Shown: positions 1-8,507, counted from the stretch's first letter. The stretch is DNA of 25,868 nucleotides from an uncultured Pigmentiphaga sp. (GCA_937891425.1 CALAGD010000069.1:1-25868), one strand, 5' to 3'. Notes: generated from the letters alone by a model not told the origin. Translations and numbers: made by a program.

Positions 1-53
<53 letters not shown>

Positions 54-74
54 ACGGTCTTGCAAAGAAATGAA

Positions 75-103
75 ATTATGCACTAGTTTTTTAAGTTTTG
101 CAA
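75..103 (-). promoter_or_regulatory. Sigma-70-type promoter for tRNA-Ala
   Basis: On the minus strand there is a -35 box TTGCAA (98-103), a 17-base spacer and a -10 box CATAAT (75-80). The -10 ends 21 bases before the first tRNA base. Most of the promoter lies inside the last codons of gltX (stop at 83-85), so the tRNA can be made independently of gltX. This is a match by eye only. Confidence 0.55.
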
Positions 104-1507
104 GCGCTCAGTCACGACGTCGCGTCCGAACAACTCCAGGACCGCTTCGATCGCCGGTGTCTTGGTGCGACCGACGAGCGCTACGCGCAAGGGCAACCCC
201 AACTGAGGCATCTTGAGCCCTCGGCTGCTTAGTATACCCTTGATTGCGGCCGAAAGATTCTCCCGTGTCCAGTCGAGTTCCCGGACTGCAACAACAAAGT
301 CCTGCAGCAGGGCGCACGATTCGGGTGTGAGATGCTGCGCCCGCAATTCGGCCGGAATGCCCGCCGGATCGAACGGCGCGTAGAACAGCAGGGCCTCATT
401 GGCAAGGCCCTCCAGCGTTTCAGCGCGCGGCAGCAGCAGTTCAATGACCGCCGTGAGATCGGGGCCACCCTGCACCTGCCCGCCCTTTTGCTCGATGCGC
501 GGGCGTACCCGTTCAGCCAGTTCCGCCAGCGGCATCTGCCGCAGGTAATGGGCATTCACCCAGTTGAGCTTTTTCGGGTCCCACTGTGCGGCCGACCGCG
601 ACAGATGCGTGCCGTCGAACCACTCGACAAGTTGCTCACGCGTGAAGATCTCATCATCGCCGTGGCTCCAGCCCAGGCGGGCCAGGTAATTGACCATGGC
701 GTCGGCCAGATATCCCTGCCTTTCGTACTCCATCACGCTGACGGCGCCATGGCGCTTCGACAGTTTCTCGCCGTCGGGCCCCAGAATCATGGGTACGTGC
801 CCATAGATCGGAGGTTCTGCGCCCAGCGCTCGCAGGATGTTGATCTGCCGGGGCGTGTTGTTGATGTGGTCGTCGCCGCGGATGACGTGCGTGATGCCCA
901 TGTCGAGATCGTCGACCACCACGCAGAAGTTGTATGTGGGCGTGCCGTCAGCGCGCGCAATGATGAGGTCATCGAGCTCGGCGTTGGAAATGCTGATCGG
1001 GCCGCGCACCATGTCTTCCCACGTCACGGTGCCTTCCAGCGGGTTGCGGAAACGCACCACGGGCTTGCGCCCCTCGGGCACCGGCGGCAGCGTCTTGCCG
1101 GGCTCCGGGCGCCAGGTGCCGTCGTAACGCGGCTTCTCGCCCCGTGCCCGCGCGCGTTCGCGCATGGCCTCGACCTCTTCCGGTGAACTGTAACAGTAAT
1201 AGGCCTTGCCTTCCGCCAGGAGCTGGTCGATGACCTGACGATAGCGATCCATGCGGCGGGTCTGGTAGAACGGCCCTTCGTCGTGCTGCAGCCCCAGCCA
1301 GGCCATGCCATCGAGAATGGCCTGCACGGCTTCAGGCGTTGACCGCTCGAGGTCGGTGTCCTCGATGCGCAGGATGAATGTGCCGCCATGATGCCGCGCA
1401 AACGCCCATGAGAACAGTGCTGTGCGCGCGCCGCCAAGATGGAGGTACCCGGTGGGCGACGGTGCAAACCGGGTACGGACAGGGCGAGAAAGAGTAGATT
1501 CGTTCAT
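83..1507 (-). CDS. gltX: Glutamate--tRNA ligase (GluRS)
   Basis: This cytoplasmic class I aminoacyl-tRNA synthetase charges tRNA-Glu with glutamate using ATP. The 474 residues are normal for bacterial GluRS. The N-terminus carries the HIGH-type signature within PSPTGYLHLGG (residues 16-26), and the KMSKS-type loop is KLSKRHG (248-254). The catalytic Rossmann domain is followed by the helical anticodon-binding part to the C-terminus. The ATG at 1507 is chosen because MNESTLSRPVRTRFAPSPTG leads directly into the first beta strand; no strong Shine-Dalgarno is visible. It follows the MaoC-like gene by 44 bases on the same strand, so co-transcription is possible. A tRNA-Ala gene follows it. The discriminating/non-discriminating type cannot be decided by eye. 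Identification is secure. Confidence 0.97.
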   Translation of the reverse strand: MNESTLSRPVRTRFAPSPTGYLHLGGARTALFSWAFARHHGGTFILRIEDTDLERSTPEAVQAILDGMAWLGLQHDEGPFYQTRRMDRYRQVIDQLLAEGKAYYCYSSPEEVEAMRERARARGEKPRYDGTWRPEPGKTLPPVPEGRKPVVRFRNPLEGTVTWEDMVRGPISISNAELDDLIIARADGTPTYNFCVVVDDLDMGITHVIRGDDHINNTPRQINILRALGAEPPIYGHVPMILGPDGEKLSKRHGAVSVMEYERQGYLADAMVNYLARLGWSHGDDEIFTREQLVEWFDGTHLSRSAAQWDPKKLNWVNAHYLRQMPLAELAERVRPRIEQKGGQVQGGPDLTAVIELLLPRAETLEGLANEALLFYAPFDPAGIPAELRAQHLTPESCALLQDFVVAVRELDWTRENLSAAIKGILSSRGLKMPQLGLPLRVALVGRTKTPAIEAVLELFGRDVVTERLQNLKN

Positions 1508-1551
1508 GACGTTATTGTACGGCGGACGACGCGTGCGCCCCGTGCCCTGGA

Positions 1552-2007
1552 TCAGTAGTAGCGGCGCGACACCGTTTCCGCAACGCAGACCGGACGCTCG
1601 CCGCCCTCGCGCTCGACGGTGGCCACGACCACCAGTTGCACTCCGTTGTCGGGCAGGGGCTTGTATTCCTTCAGGGCAAATACCGCGCGCACCCGGCTGC
1701 CCACCGGTACCGGCGCAGGAAACCTTACGCGATCCAGGCCGTAGTTGACGGTCATGCGGCTTCCCTCGATCTGGTAGGCGGTGGCGCCCAGCGCGGGCAA
1801 CAGGGACAGCGTGAGATAACCATGCGCGATCGTCGTGCCAAACGGCCCCTTGACGGCCCTTTCAGGATCCACATGGATCCACTGGTGGTCGCCCGTCACC
1901 TCGGCAAACCGGTTGACTCTCTCCTGGTCGATCGTGACCCACTCGCTCGTCCCGAGTTCTTGCCCCACCAGGTTTTCGAGCTCGGTCACGGACTTGTATA
2001 CGCGCAT
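1552..2007 (-). CDS. MaoC-family (R)-specific enoyl-CoA hydratase
   Basis: This is a 151-residue single hot-dog-fold protein of the MaoC/NodN dehydratase family, which adds water to trans-2-enoyl-CoA in fatty-acid or PHA metabolism. The hydratase signature is clear: FAEVTGDHQWIHVDPERA (residues 34-51) contains the catalytic Asp40 and His45 in the spacing of short MaoC proteins, and AHGYLTLSLLP follows as the conserved hot-dog helix segment. The reading frame is open further upstream, but the ATG at 2007 is chosen because AAAGGAGAA lies just before it and MRVYKSVTELENLVGQ is a typical start for the family. A strong hairpin sits in its leader (2036-2062). gltX follows 44 bases downstream. The substrate is not known from sequence. 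Confidence 0.92.
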   Translation of the reverse strand: MRVYKSVTELENLVGQELGTSEWVTIDQERVNRFAEVTGDHQWIHVDPERAVKGPFGTTIAHGYLTLSLLPALGATAYQIEGSRMTVNYGLDRVRFPAPVPVGSRVRAVFALKEYKPLPDNGVQLVVVATVEREGGERPVCVAETVSRRYY

Positions 2008-2031
2008 TACTGTTCTCCTTTGACGATGTTG

Positions 2032-2062
2032 AAAAGCCCCGTCGGCTTGCGCCTGACGGGGC
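2032..2062 (-). terminator. Rho-independent terminator after the OmpA-like gene, in the maoC leader
   Basis: An 8-bp stem GCCCCGTC/GACGGGGC with an 11-base loop (2036-2062) is followed on the minus strand by TTTT. It lies about 100 bases after the OmpA-like stop and only 28 bases before the maoC-like ATG, with little room for a promoter in between. Confidence 0.75.
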
Positions 2063-2164
2063 AGTTTACTGATTTGGCAAGACAACCGGAACCAGACGGT
2101 TCGATCGATCATTCGTACACCGGAACCGTGCCAGTCCGGCCAGGTCCGGGCAGCACCGAACAGG

Positions 2165-2815
2165 TCACTGCGGGCGGTAGAGGTAGATTTCCACGCGGCG
2201 GTTCTCGGCCCGCCCGGTCGCGGTGTTGTTGTCGGCGATGGGATCGGTTGCGCCGCGCCCTTCGGACGACAGCCGGTTCATCGCGACGCCCTGGCGCGCC
2301 AGATAATTCACGACAGCACGCGCACGGTTCTCGGACAGGGTCTGGTTATACGCCGCAGACCCGGTGCTGTCGGTATGTCCCACCACGTGGGCCCGCAGCT
2401 CGGGATGCTCGTTGAGGGAACGCGCGACCGCGTCGAGCACCGGGCGCAGATCGGGCTTGAGCTGGTAGCTGTCAGTATCGAACGACACCGTGCTGGGCAC
2501 ATTCAGCTTGAGCGAGCCATCCGGCTGCTCGGTCACGTCCACGCCCAACTTGTCGGCGCCAGCGCTTTGCACGTTGCCACGAATGGCATCCCAGTTGTAG
2601 CCAGCGACACCTCCGGCCAGCGCCCCGATACCAGCACCGATCAACGCCGCCTTGCTGCTATCGCCGATCAGGGCGCCAAGCCCCGCACCCAGCGCAGCGC
2701 CCGCTCCGGTGCCGATCATCGTGCGCTGACCCTGCGTGGGTTCAGTGGCGCACCCCGCCAGCACGGATCCGGCCACCAGGATACCGGCAAGGCGCAACGA
2801 CATTGTTGTATTCAT
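2165..2815 (-). CDS. OmpA-family peptidoglycan-binding outer-membrane lipoprotein (YiaD-like)
   Basis: The 216-residue protein begins with a lipoprotein signal peptide: a hydrophobic stretch ending in the lipobox LAGC with Cys22. Next comes a Gly/Ala-rich segment (about residues 35-75, GAGAALGAGLGALIG and similar), typical of glycine-zipper lipoproteins. The C-terminal half is an OmpA/MotB domain with FDTDSYQLKPD, VVGHTDSTGSAAYNQTLSENRA and GRGATDPIADN...NRRVEI, which binds meso-diaminopimelate of peptidoglycan. It is expected to tether the outer membrane to the wall. The ATG at 2815 is preceded by AAGGAGAG. A terminator follows. Domain order matches E. coli YiaD, but orthology is not proven. 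Confidence 0.93.
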   Translation of the reverse strand: MNTTMSLRLAGILVAGSVLAGCATEPTQGQRTMIGTGAGAALGAGLGALIGDSSKAALIGAGIGALAGGVAGYNWDAIRGNVQSAGADKLGVDVTEQPDGSLKLNVPSTVSFDTDSYQLKPDLRPVLDAVARSLNEHPELRAHVVGHTDSTGSAAYNQTLSENRARAVVNYLARQGVAMNRLSSEGRGATDPIADNNTATGRAENRRVEIYLYRPQ

Positions 2816-3009
2816 TTTTCTCTCCTTTTCAGGATGGCTATTGATATATCGAGATTATTCACGAAACTGCACATGCGCCGGGAAACGATTGGATACAGCT
2901 TGCAACAGAATGCCCTTCATCCAGCGGCGCGTTACCATAAGCCCTGGCCACCCGGCTCGCACCACACGCGGGCCTCATGGCTCACGGCGCCCACATTGCG
3001 AGGCACAGC

Positions 3010-5418
3010 ATGAAACATCGGCTCTCGTCGTTATTCGAACCTCAGTCCCTCGTCGTGCTGGCGTCAAGACCGCTGTTCGTGCTCGAGGCTCTGCCGCCAC
3101 CACTGCGTTTGCGTACCACCGTTGCGACCTTTGACAGTACAGGCCGCCCAGAGTTGCCACCCCTGGCGGGCGTAGCGCCCGACGAGCGCCCCGACCTCGC
3201 CGTGGTAGCGGTCGACGCACATCAGGTACCGGACTGCCTGCAACTTCTCGGCAACTGCAGGCCCCGCGCCATGGTCCTCTATACCCTGCTCTCGCCCACG
3301 GAGGGTGCCCAGGTGGAGGCCTGGGCGCGGGAACACGACTGCACGCTGGTGGGGCCACATTCGTTCGGCCTGCAACGTCCGTGCCGCGGCCTCAATGCCA
3401 GCCTGCATCCCGCCCTCGCGCGGCCCGGGAAAATCGCGGTCATTACCCAGTCACACGCCATCCTCGCGGCGGTCATGGACTGGGCAGAAGATACCCAGGT
3501 GCCCTTCTCGCTCGCCATCGACCTGGGTGATCATTCCAACATCCGCATCAGCGATCTGCTCGACTACCTGGCCTTCGACACCCGGACGCACAGCATCGCG
3601 GTCTACCTCGAGGAAGTCAGCGATCCGCTCGAATTCATGAGTGCGTTGCGCGCTGCAGCCAGCGTCAAACCCGTGGTGGTACTGAAGTCGGGGCGTACGC
3701 AGCCCGCCCATGCACCTGACGCGGTGCTGCCCGATACGGTCTTCGATGCAGCCCTGCGGCGTGCCGGTGCGTTGCGTGTCTATTACTTCGTCCAGCTGTT
3801 TTCCACCCTCAAGGCGCTGAGCCAATTGCGGCATCCGCGCGGACGTCGGCTCGCACTGTTTGCCAACGGGCACGGCCCGATCCAGCTCGTACAGGATGTA
3901 GTGGGCCGGCAAAGTTTCATTACACTTGCGACGATTTCCAATGAAACCCGCCTCACGCTGCAGGCACTGCTCTCGCCCCATGCCAGCGTCGGCAACCCGT
4001 TGGAAGAGCCCGCTCCCCTCGGGCCTGAAGCGCTTTGCGAAAGCCTGCGCACACTCATCGCCGACGAGGGCATCGACGGGATCCTGCTGCTGCTGACGCC
4101 CGATCCACGCAGCGACCTTCAAGGCATTACAACCCAACTTGGCAGTCTGATTCCGCAGGCACGCAAGCCGGTCATCGTCTGCATGCCGGGCGACGGCATG
4201 ATGCGCCAGTTCCGACGGCGCCTGGCCGAAGCGGGCGTGCCAGCCTTCCGCACGCCGGAAACCGCGGTGGACGCTTTCAGCCAGCTGGCAAGATTCCATT
4301 ACAACCAGCAGCTGCTGCTGCAGACGCAGCCCCCGTCCCCTCCCCTGTTGCCGGCCGATCTCGACGAAGCGCGCCGCATCATTGCCGCTGCCCGAGCACG
4401 CGCCGAACTGCACCTGAGTGCGCCCGAATGTCGTCGGCTGCTGGCCGCCTTCGGGGTCGCCACGCAGGACGTCTTCGCCCACCGGCCACCGTCGCCCGAT
4501 GCCCACGCGCTGCGCATACGCATCCTGCGTGATCGCCTGTTCGGGGCCGTGGTCACCCTCGGCGTTGCTGATGAGTGGCCCACCGACTCCAGCGCCGGCG
4601 TCGAGCTGCTGCCCTTGAACGCGTTTCTCGCACGCAGCCTGATGGAACGCTCGTCGGCGTGGACGCGCGGCTGCCTGCGCAATGCAGCCAGCCCGGCACT
4701 GGAACAGCTCGAGCAACTGCTGATCGCGCTGACCGAGATCGTGGTCGCCCTGCCTGATGTGTACCGCCTGGAGATCAACCCGGTCTACGTCGAAGACACC
4801 GCAGTCCGGCTGAGTTCCAGCCAGGTCATCCTGACCGGCCCCGGCGACGCCAACCTGCCGCACCTCGCCATCGCCCCTTATCCCGTGGCCTGGGTACAGG
4901 AACGCGAGTTCCCGGATGGCACGCCCTGGACGCTGCGGCCGATCCGCCCCGAGGACGCCGAACCCCTGCAGAACTTCGTGCGCGGCCTGTCCAGCCAGAC
5001 GCGCTACATGCGGTTCGTGTCGGCCATGCGCGAGCTGCCCCCACGCATGCTGGCGCGCTACACGCAGATCGACTACTTCCGGGAACTGGCGCTGATCGCC
5101 ACGGTACTTGAACCCAACCCGGAACACCGGGGTCACCCGCGCGAGGTCATCGTGGGTCTGGCGCACTACCTGCTCAATCCCGACGGGGCCGGCGCCGAGT
5201 ATGCCCTGGTGGTTTCCGACCGCTACCAGCGACGTGGGCTGGGCAAGGCACTCATGCAGGCCCTCGTGAAAGCGGCGCGTGAGCAGGGGCTGCACTACCT
5301 GGAAGGTCATGTGCTGGCAACCAATCGCCCCATGCTCACCCTGATGACCGGTCTCGGGTTCCGGCAGGAGCCAATCCCCGACGACCACACCATGCGCCGG
5401 GTATGGATTGCACTGTGA
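3010..5418 (+). CDS. PatZ-like GNAT protein acyltransferase with inactive NDP-forming acyl-CoA synthetase region
   Basis: The 802-residue protein has the Pat/PatZ (YfiQ) layout. It starts with a CoA-binding Rossmann domain (about 1-125) and two succinyl-CoA-ligase-like flavodoxin domains (about 135-430; ITQSHAILAAVMDWA near 143, KSGRTQPAHAPDA, then GRRLALFANGHGP). A shortened ATP-grasp-like part follows (about 455-610, ending YRLEINPVYVED). A C-terminal GNAT domain (about 640-802) has the acetyl-CoA loop RYQRRGLGKALM near 738. Such enzymes acetylate lysines, classically of acetyl-CoA synthetase. The SHTG phospho-histidine motif of working NDP-forming synthetases is absent and the nucleotide-binding half of ATP-grasp is missing, so ligase activity is unlikely. 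The ATG at 3010 has GCGAGG six bases upstream. It stands alone, divergent from the OmpA-like gene. Confidence 0.88.
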   Translation: MKHRLSSLFEPQSLVVLASRPLFVLEALPPPLRLRTTVATFDSTGRPELPPLAGVAPDERPDLAVVAVDAHQVPDCLQLLGNCRPRAMVLYTLLSPTEGAQVEAWAREHDCTLVGPHSFGLQRPCRGLNASLHPALARPGKIAVITQSHAILAAVMDWAEDTQVPFSLAIDLGDHSNIRISDLLDYLAFDTRTHSIAVYLEEVSDPLEFMSALRAAASVKPVVVLKSGRTQPAHAPDAVLPDTVFDAALRRAGALRVYYFVQLFSTLKALSQLRHPRGRRLALFANGHGPIQLVQDVVGRQSFITLATISNETRLTLQALLSPHASVGNPLEEPAPLGPEALCESLRTLIADEGIDGILLLLTPDPRSDLQGITTQLGSLIPQARKPVIVCMPGDGMMRQFRRRLAEAGVPAFRTPETAVDAFSQLARFHYNQQLLLQTQPPSPPLLPADLDEARRIIAAARARAELHLSAPECRRLLAAFGVATQDVFAHRPPSPDAHALRIRILRDRLFGAVVTLGVADEWPTDSSAGVELLPLNAFLARSLMERSSAWTRGCLRNAASPALEQLEQLLIALTEIVVALPDVYRLEINPVYVEDTAVRLSSSQVILTGPGDANLPHLAIAPYPVAWVQEREFPDGTPWTLRPIRPEDAEPLQNFVRGLSSQTRYMRFVSAMRELPPRMLARYTQIDYFRELALIATVLEPNPEHRGHPREVIVGLAHYLLNPDGAGAEYALVVSDRYQRRGLGKALMQALVKAAREQGLHYLEGHVLATNRPMLTLMTGLGFRQEPIPDDHTMRRVWIAL

Positions 5419-5788
5419 ACCTGCTGTTGCCGATTGGCTTGCGCAGTGCACTATGATTTATGATGGAAACGGTCCCGACCGGGCGGGCTACTACGGCAAA
5501 CACTTGCGCCTGGCCCGCCTGTCGTTGTCGTTGAACCCTGCGATGCACTGCCGCATCCGGTTGTCGGCCAGGTGCGGCACCCCGACCGTGTCCGGTCTTC
5601 TCTGTATGCGCCGGCATGCCGACCTTGCCCGGTGTCGCGCAGGAAAACATCCGTGGCGGCGCCGCGCGCCGGCCGCCACATGAGAGCAGCCTCTTCCCGG
5701 GGCCAGCAAGCGTCTCCGGCAGACTATCAAGAATCTGCAGTTCGCGCAGGCGCCCGCGTGATGGTGCACCTTGAATTTTGGAGTGATT
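5419..5788 (+). other. 370-base gene-free leader upstream of the thiolase
   Basis: No convincing gene is seen. Short open frames here lack recognisable protein features. A weak promoter candidate is TTGCCG (5427-5432), 19 bases, TATGAT (5452-5457). If used, it would give the thiolase mRNA a leader of about 320 bases. No terminator for the PatZ-like gene is obvious. Confidence 0.4.
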
Positions 5789-6970
5789 ATGTCCGATCCT
5801 ATCGTCATCGTGTCCGTCGCCCGCACTCCCATGGGCGGCATGTTGGGCAGTTTGTCTTCGCTTGCAGCCCACGAACTGGGCTCCATCGCGATCAAGGCAG
5901 CAGTCGAGCGCGCGGGCATTGCGCCCGAGGCGGTTACCGAAGTGCTCATGGGCAACGTCCTGCAGGCCGGCCAGGGGCAGGCGCCCGCACGGCAGGCCGC
6001 GCTGAACGCCGGACTGCCCAAGAGCGTATCGTGCACCACGATCCACAAGGTTTGCGGATCCGGCATGAAAGCCGCCATGTTTGGTCACGACCTGCTTCTG
6101 GCTGGCACCGCTGATGTCGTGGTGGCCGGCGGACAGGAAAGCATGAGCAACGCGCCCTACCTGCTGCTGCGCGGTCGCCAGGGCTACCGTTACGGCCATT
6201 CCACCGTGTACGACCACATGGCGCTCGACGGCCTGGAAGACGCCTACGATCGCGGCAAGGCCATGGGCGTGTTCGCCGAAGACTGCGCCGCCAAGTACAA
6301 CTTCACCCGTGAGGCCCAGGACGAATTCGCGCTCGAGTCCCTGCGCCGCGCGCGTGCCGCCACCGAAGACGGCAGCTTCGCGTGGGAAATCACCCCGGTG
6401 AAGATCGCCGACCGCAAGGGCGAAATCATCATCGACAAGGACGAGGCACCGTTCAAGGCGTCGCCCGAGAAAATTCCCACCCTGCGTCCGGCCTTCAAGA
6501 AAGACGGCACGGTCACGGCTGCCAACGCATCTTCGATCTCCGACGGCGCCGCCGCGCTCGTAATGATGCGCGCCTCCACGGCCGAAAAGCTCGGCGTGAA
6601 GCCCCTTGCCCGGGTGATCGCCCATGCCCAGCACTCCCAGGAGCCCGCCTGGTTCACTACGGCCCCCGTGGGCGCCCTGACCAACGTGCTCAGCAAGGCA
6701 GGCTGGAAAGCTGATGAAGTCGACTTGTTCGAGATCAACGAAGCGTTCGCGGTGGTCACCATGGCTGCCATGAAAGAGCTCAACCTGCCGCATGACAGGG
6801 TCAACGTGCATGGCGGCGCGACCGCCCTGGGCCACCCCATCGGCGCTTCGGGTGCCCGTCTGCTGGTCACGCTCATCGGCGCATTGCGCAAGCGCGGTGG
6901 GAAGCGTGGTGTCGCCTCGCTGTGCATTGGCGGTGGCGAAGCAGTGGCCATGGCTATCGAGATGGTCTGA
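5789..6970 (+). CDS. Acetyl-CoA C-acetyltransferase (biosynthetic thiolase)
   Basis: The enzyme condenses two acetyl-CoA into acetoacetyl-CoA, or the reverse, in the cytoplasm; it feeds PHB synthesis or short-chain acyl-CoA breakdown. The 393 residues are the usual thiolase length. The catalytic residues are all present: Cys89 in KVCGSGMKA, His349 in GGATALGHPIGASG, and Cys379 in CIGGGEAVAM; NEAFA is also present. The ATG at 5789 (MSDPIVIVSVARTP) is chosen over an upstream in-frame TTG at 5771 because TTTTGGAG lies five bases before it and the family starts there. No phaB or phaC lies next to it, so a phaA name is not warranted. A strong terminator follows at 7041. Confidence 0.95.
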   Translation: MSDPIVIVSVARTPMGGMLGSLSSLAAHELGSIAIKAAVERAGIAPEAVTEVLMGNVLQAGQGQAPARQAALNAGLPKSVSCTTIHKVCGSGMKAAMFGHDLLLAGTADVVVAGGQESMSNAPYLLLRGRQGYRYGHSTVYDHMALDGLEDAYDRGKAMGVFAEDCAAKYNFTREAQDEFALESLRRARAATEDGSFAWEITPVKIADRKGEIIIDKDEAPFKASPEKIPTLRPAFKKDGTVTAANASSISDGAAALVMMRASTAEKLGVKPLARVIAHAQHSQEPAWFTTAPVGALTNVLSKAGWKADEVDLFEINEAFAVVTMAAMKELNLPHDRVNVHGGATALGHPIGASGARLLVTLIGALRKRGGKRGVASLCIGGGEAVAMAIEMV

Positions 6971-7040
6971 CGGCAACCCGCGCCCGTCGCACCCAGCGCC
7001 CCGTTCGGGATGGGTGCGTACGGGGCATCGCGGCCACCAG

Positions 7041-7077
7041 GACGCCGCTGCCCTGGCGCGGCGGCGTCATTTTTTTT
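7041..7077 (+). terminator. Rho-independent terminator of the thiolase gene
   Basis: The stem GACGCCGC/GCGGCGTC (8 bp, 12-base loop) is followed by A and eight T residues. A weaker hairpin, GCACCCA/TGGGTGC (6989-7017), precedes it just after the thiolase stop. The position and long T tract make this a strong plus-strand terminator. Confidence 0.9.
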
Positions 7078-7163
7078 GAAGAGGCGCCTGACCGGGGCAC
7101 CAGGGTCGGGGTGCCCGGCACGGACGCACACGGCCGCGGAGCAGAGCGCCTGGCGGGGCCGTG

Positions 7164-8507
7164 CTAGTCGCCCCGCACCGTACCCTCGCGACGGGGGTCG
7201 GCCCCGCCTTCCAGGTAGCGCTGTCCGTGCGCATCACGCCGAACCACGATGGTAGCCAGTCCGCTCGGGCGTTGCGCATGATCCACCGCGTGCCCGCGCG
7301 CCGTCAGTGCTTGTGCGACGGCGGCGAGACCCCTTGCTTCTGCAGCCGGATGATCAGCCTCCAGCACAGTCACCGGCATGTTGAACGCCCCGAAATGGGG
7401 CAGCGCCACTGCCTCGTCCGCAGACAGGTTCCAGTCGAGCACAGCAATCAGGTTGAGCACCACGAACTGGATGATCAGGCTACCGCCCGGTGAGCCGGTC
7501 ACCATGACCAGCGGGCCACGCCCCTGTTCGGCACGCTCGAAAACCAGCGTCGGAGCCATGGAGCTGCGCGGACGCTTGCCACCTTCGATCCGGTTGACGA
7601 TGTTGACATCCTCCCCGGCCTTAAGGCTGGGGATTCCTACGGAGTGTTGCGGTCAACCCGGCCGCATCAGCCGGAACAGGCGAAAAATCGGTCAGCTGAT
7701 TGTTCAACAGGAACCCTTCCACCGCCATGAACGACCCGAAGCCCCCCTCGATCGAGCTGGTCATGGCCAGCGCATTTCCGTAGGAATCCACCAGCGAAAC
7801 ATGGGTGGTTTCTGGCAGGTCCCGACCGGGGTGCGCCGCACGCGCCAGCGACGGGTCGCCCGGCAGCGCCGTGCCCATGCTCCTGTTCGGGGCGATCATT
7901 GCCGCTCGCGCGCGCAGGTAGCCAGTATCGAGCAGGGTCCGCCAGCTCCCCCCGGGAAAGGTCACGTACGCTGGATCGGCGACATAATGATCGCGGTCGG
8001 CATAGGCCAGTCGCATGGCCTCGGCAATCAGGTGCACTGCTTCACCTGCCAGAGCCGGCTGCGGGGCGTAGGCGGCCAGGTCGAAGTGCTCAAGCATGCC
8101 CATGATCTGCGCCACCGCCAGGCCGCCGGAGGACGGTGGCGGAAAGCCGCAGATTTCCCAGCGCCGGTAGAACGTGCAGGCGGGCTGGCGCGCTTCAGCC
8201 CGATAACTGCGCAGGTCTTCGAGGCCCATGCGACCCGGTGTTGCGCCAGCCGGCGGATTCGTCACCTTCGCCACGCTGGCTTCGGCGACCGGGCCCGTGT
8301 AAAACTCGTCCGGCCCTTCCCGCGCAAGGCGCGTGAGCGTATCCGCAAGGGGGCCGTCGCGCCAAACCCCGAGGCAACCTCGGGCATCTCCGCCCGGGCG
8401 GGGCGCCATGCGGAATCAGTTGGCGCCGAAGGAACGTTCTGTGCGCAGGGTTGCCCAAACAATAGGGGACCAAGCAGCAGGACGGCCGGCACCATCCCCC
8501 TGAGCAC
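7164..8507 (-). pseudogene. ggt: Gamma-glutamyltransferase, disrupted by an internal deletion and a 49-nt insertion
   Basis: Three frames on the minus strand together spell a GGT precursor, but none is complete. The first piece (about 8507-8370) is a signal-peptide-like start, MVPAVLLLGPLLFG, leading to PEVASGF. The second (about 8370-7652) runs from WRDGPLADTLTRLAREGPDEFY through PPPSSGG to the small-subunit start ETTHVSLVD, whose Thr is the family's autocleavage nucleophile, and FLLNNQLTDFS. It then meets TAA at 7621. The third (about 7602-7164) has GGKRPRSSMAPTLVF and VTGSPGGS. The jump from PEVASGF to WRDGPLAD removes roughly 130-150 residues of the large subunit, including the usual AVDAA and GGGGFML regions. 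A 49-nt insert then shifts the frame. The 5' end is uncertain: an ATG at 8594 is also in frame. Confidence 0.87.
7603..7651 (-). mobile_element. 49-nt IS200/IS605-type right-end remnant inserted in ggt
   Basis: On the minus strand a hairpin, CCCC-A-GCC-TTAA-GGC-C-GGGG (7614-7633), is followed by GAGGATGTCAA. It has GTAGGAAT just before it. This is the layout I recall for right ends of IS605/IS1341-type (TnpB) elements. The base before the piece belongs to TTGAC, a plausible target motif. Removing exactly 49 nt joins TTGAC to CATCGTCAACC and restores the reading GLTIVNRIEGGKRPRSSM across the GGT core. The boundaries may slide by one base because both flanks give C. No transposase or tnpB is present. 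Family assignment is from memory of the end sequence. Confidence 0.72.

Noticed and set aside
3451..5451. 666-codon open frame on the minus strand
   Set aside because: It is fully antisense to the PatZ-like gene, has no recognisable domains, and follows from high GC third positions in the real gene.
5336..6976. 546-codon open frame on the minus strand
   Set aside because: It lies opposite the thiolase and the gap before it; the thiolase has all catalytic residues, while this frame has no family features.
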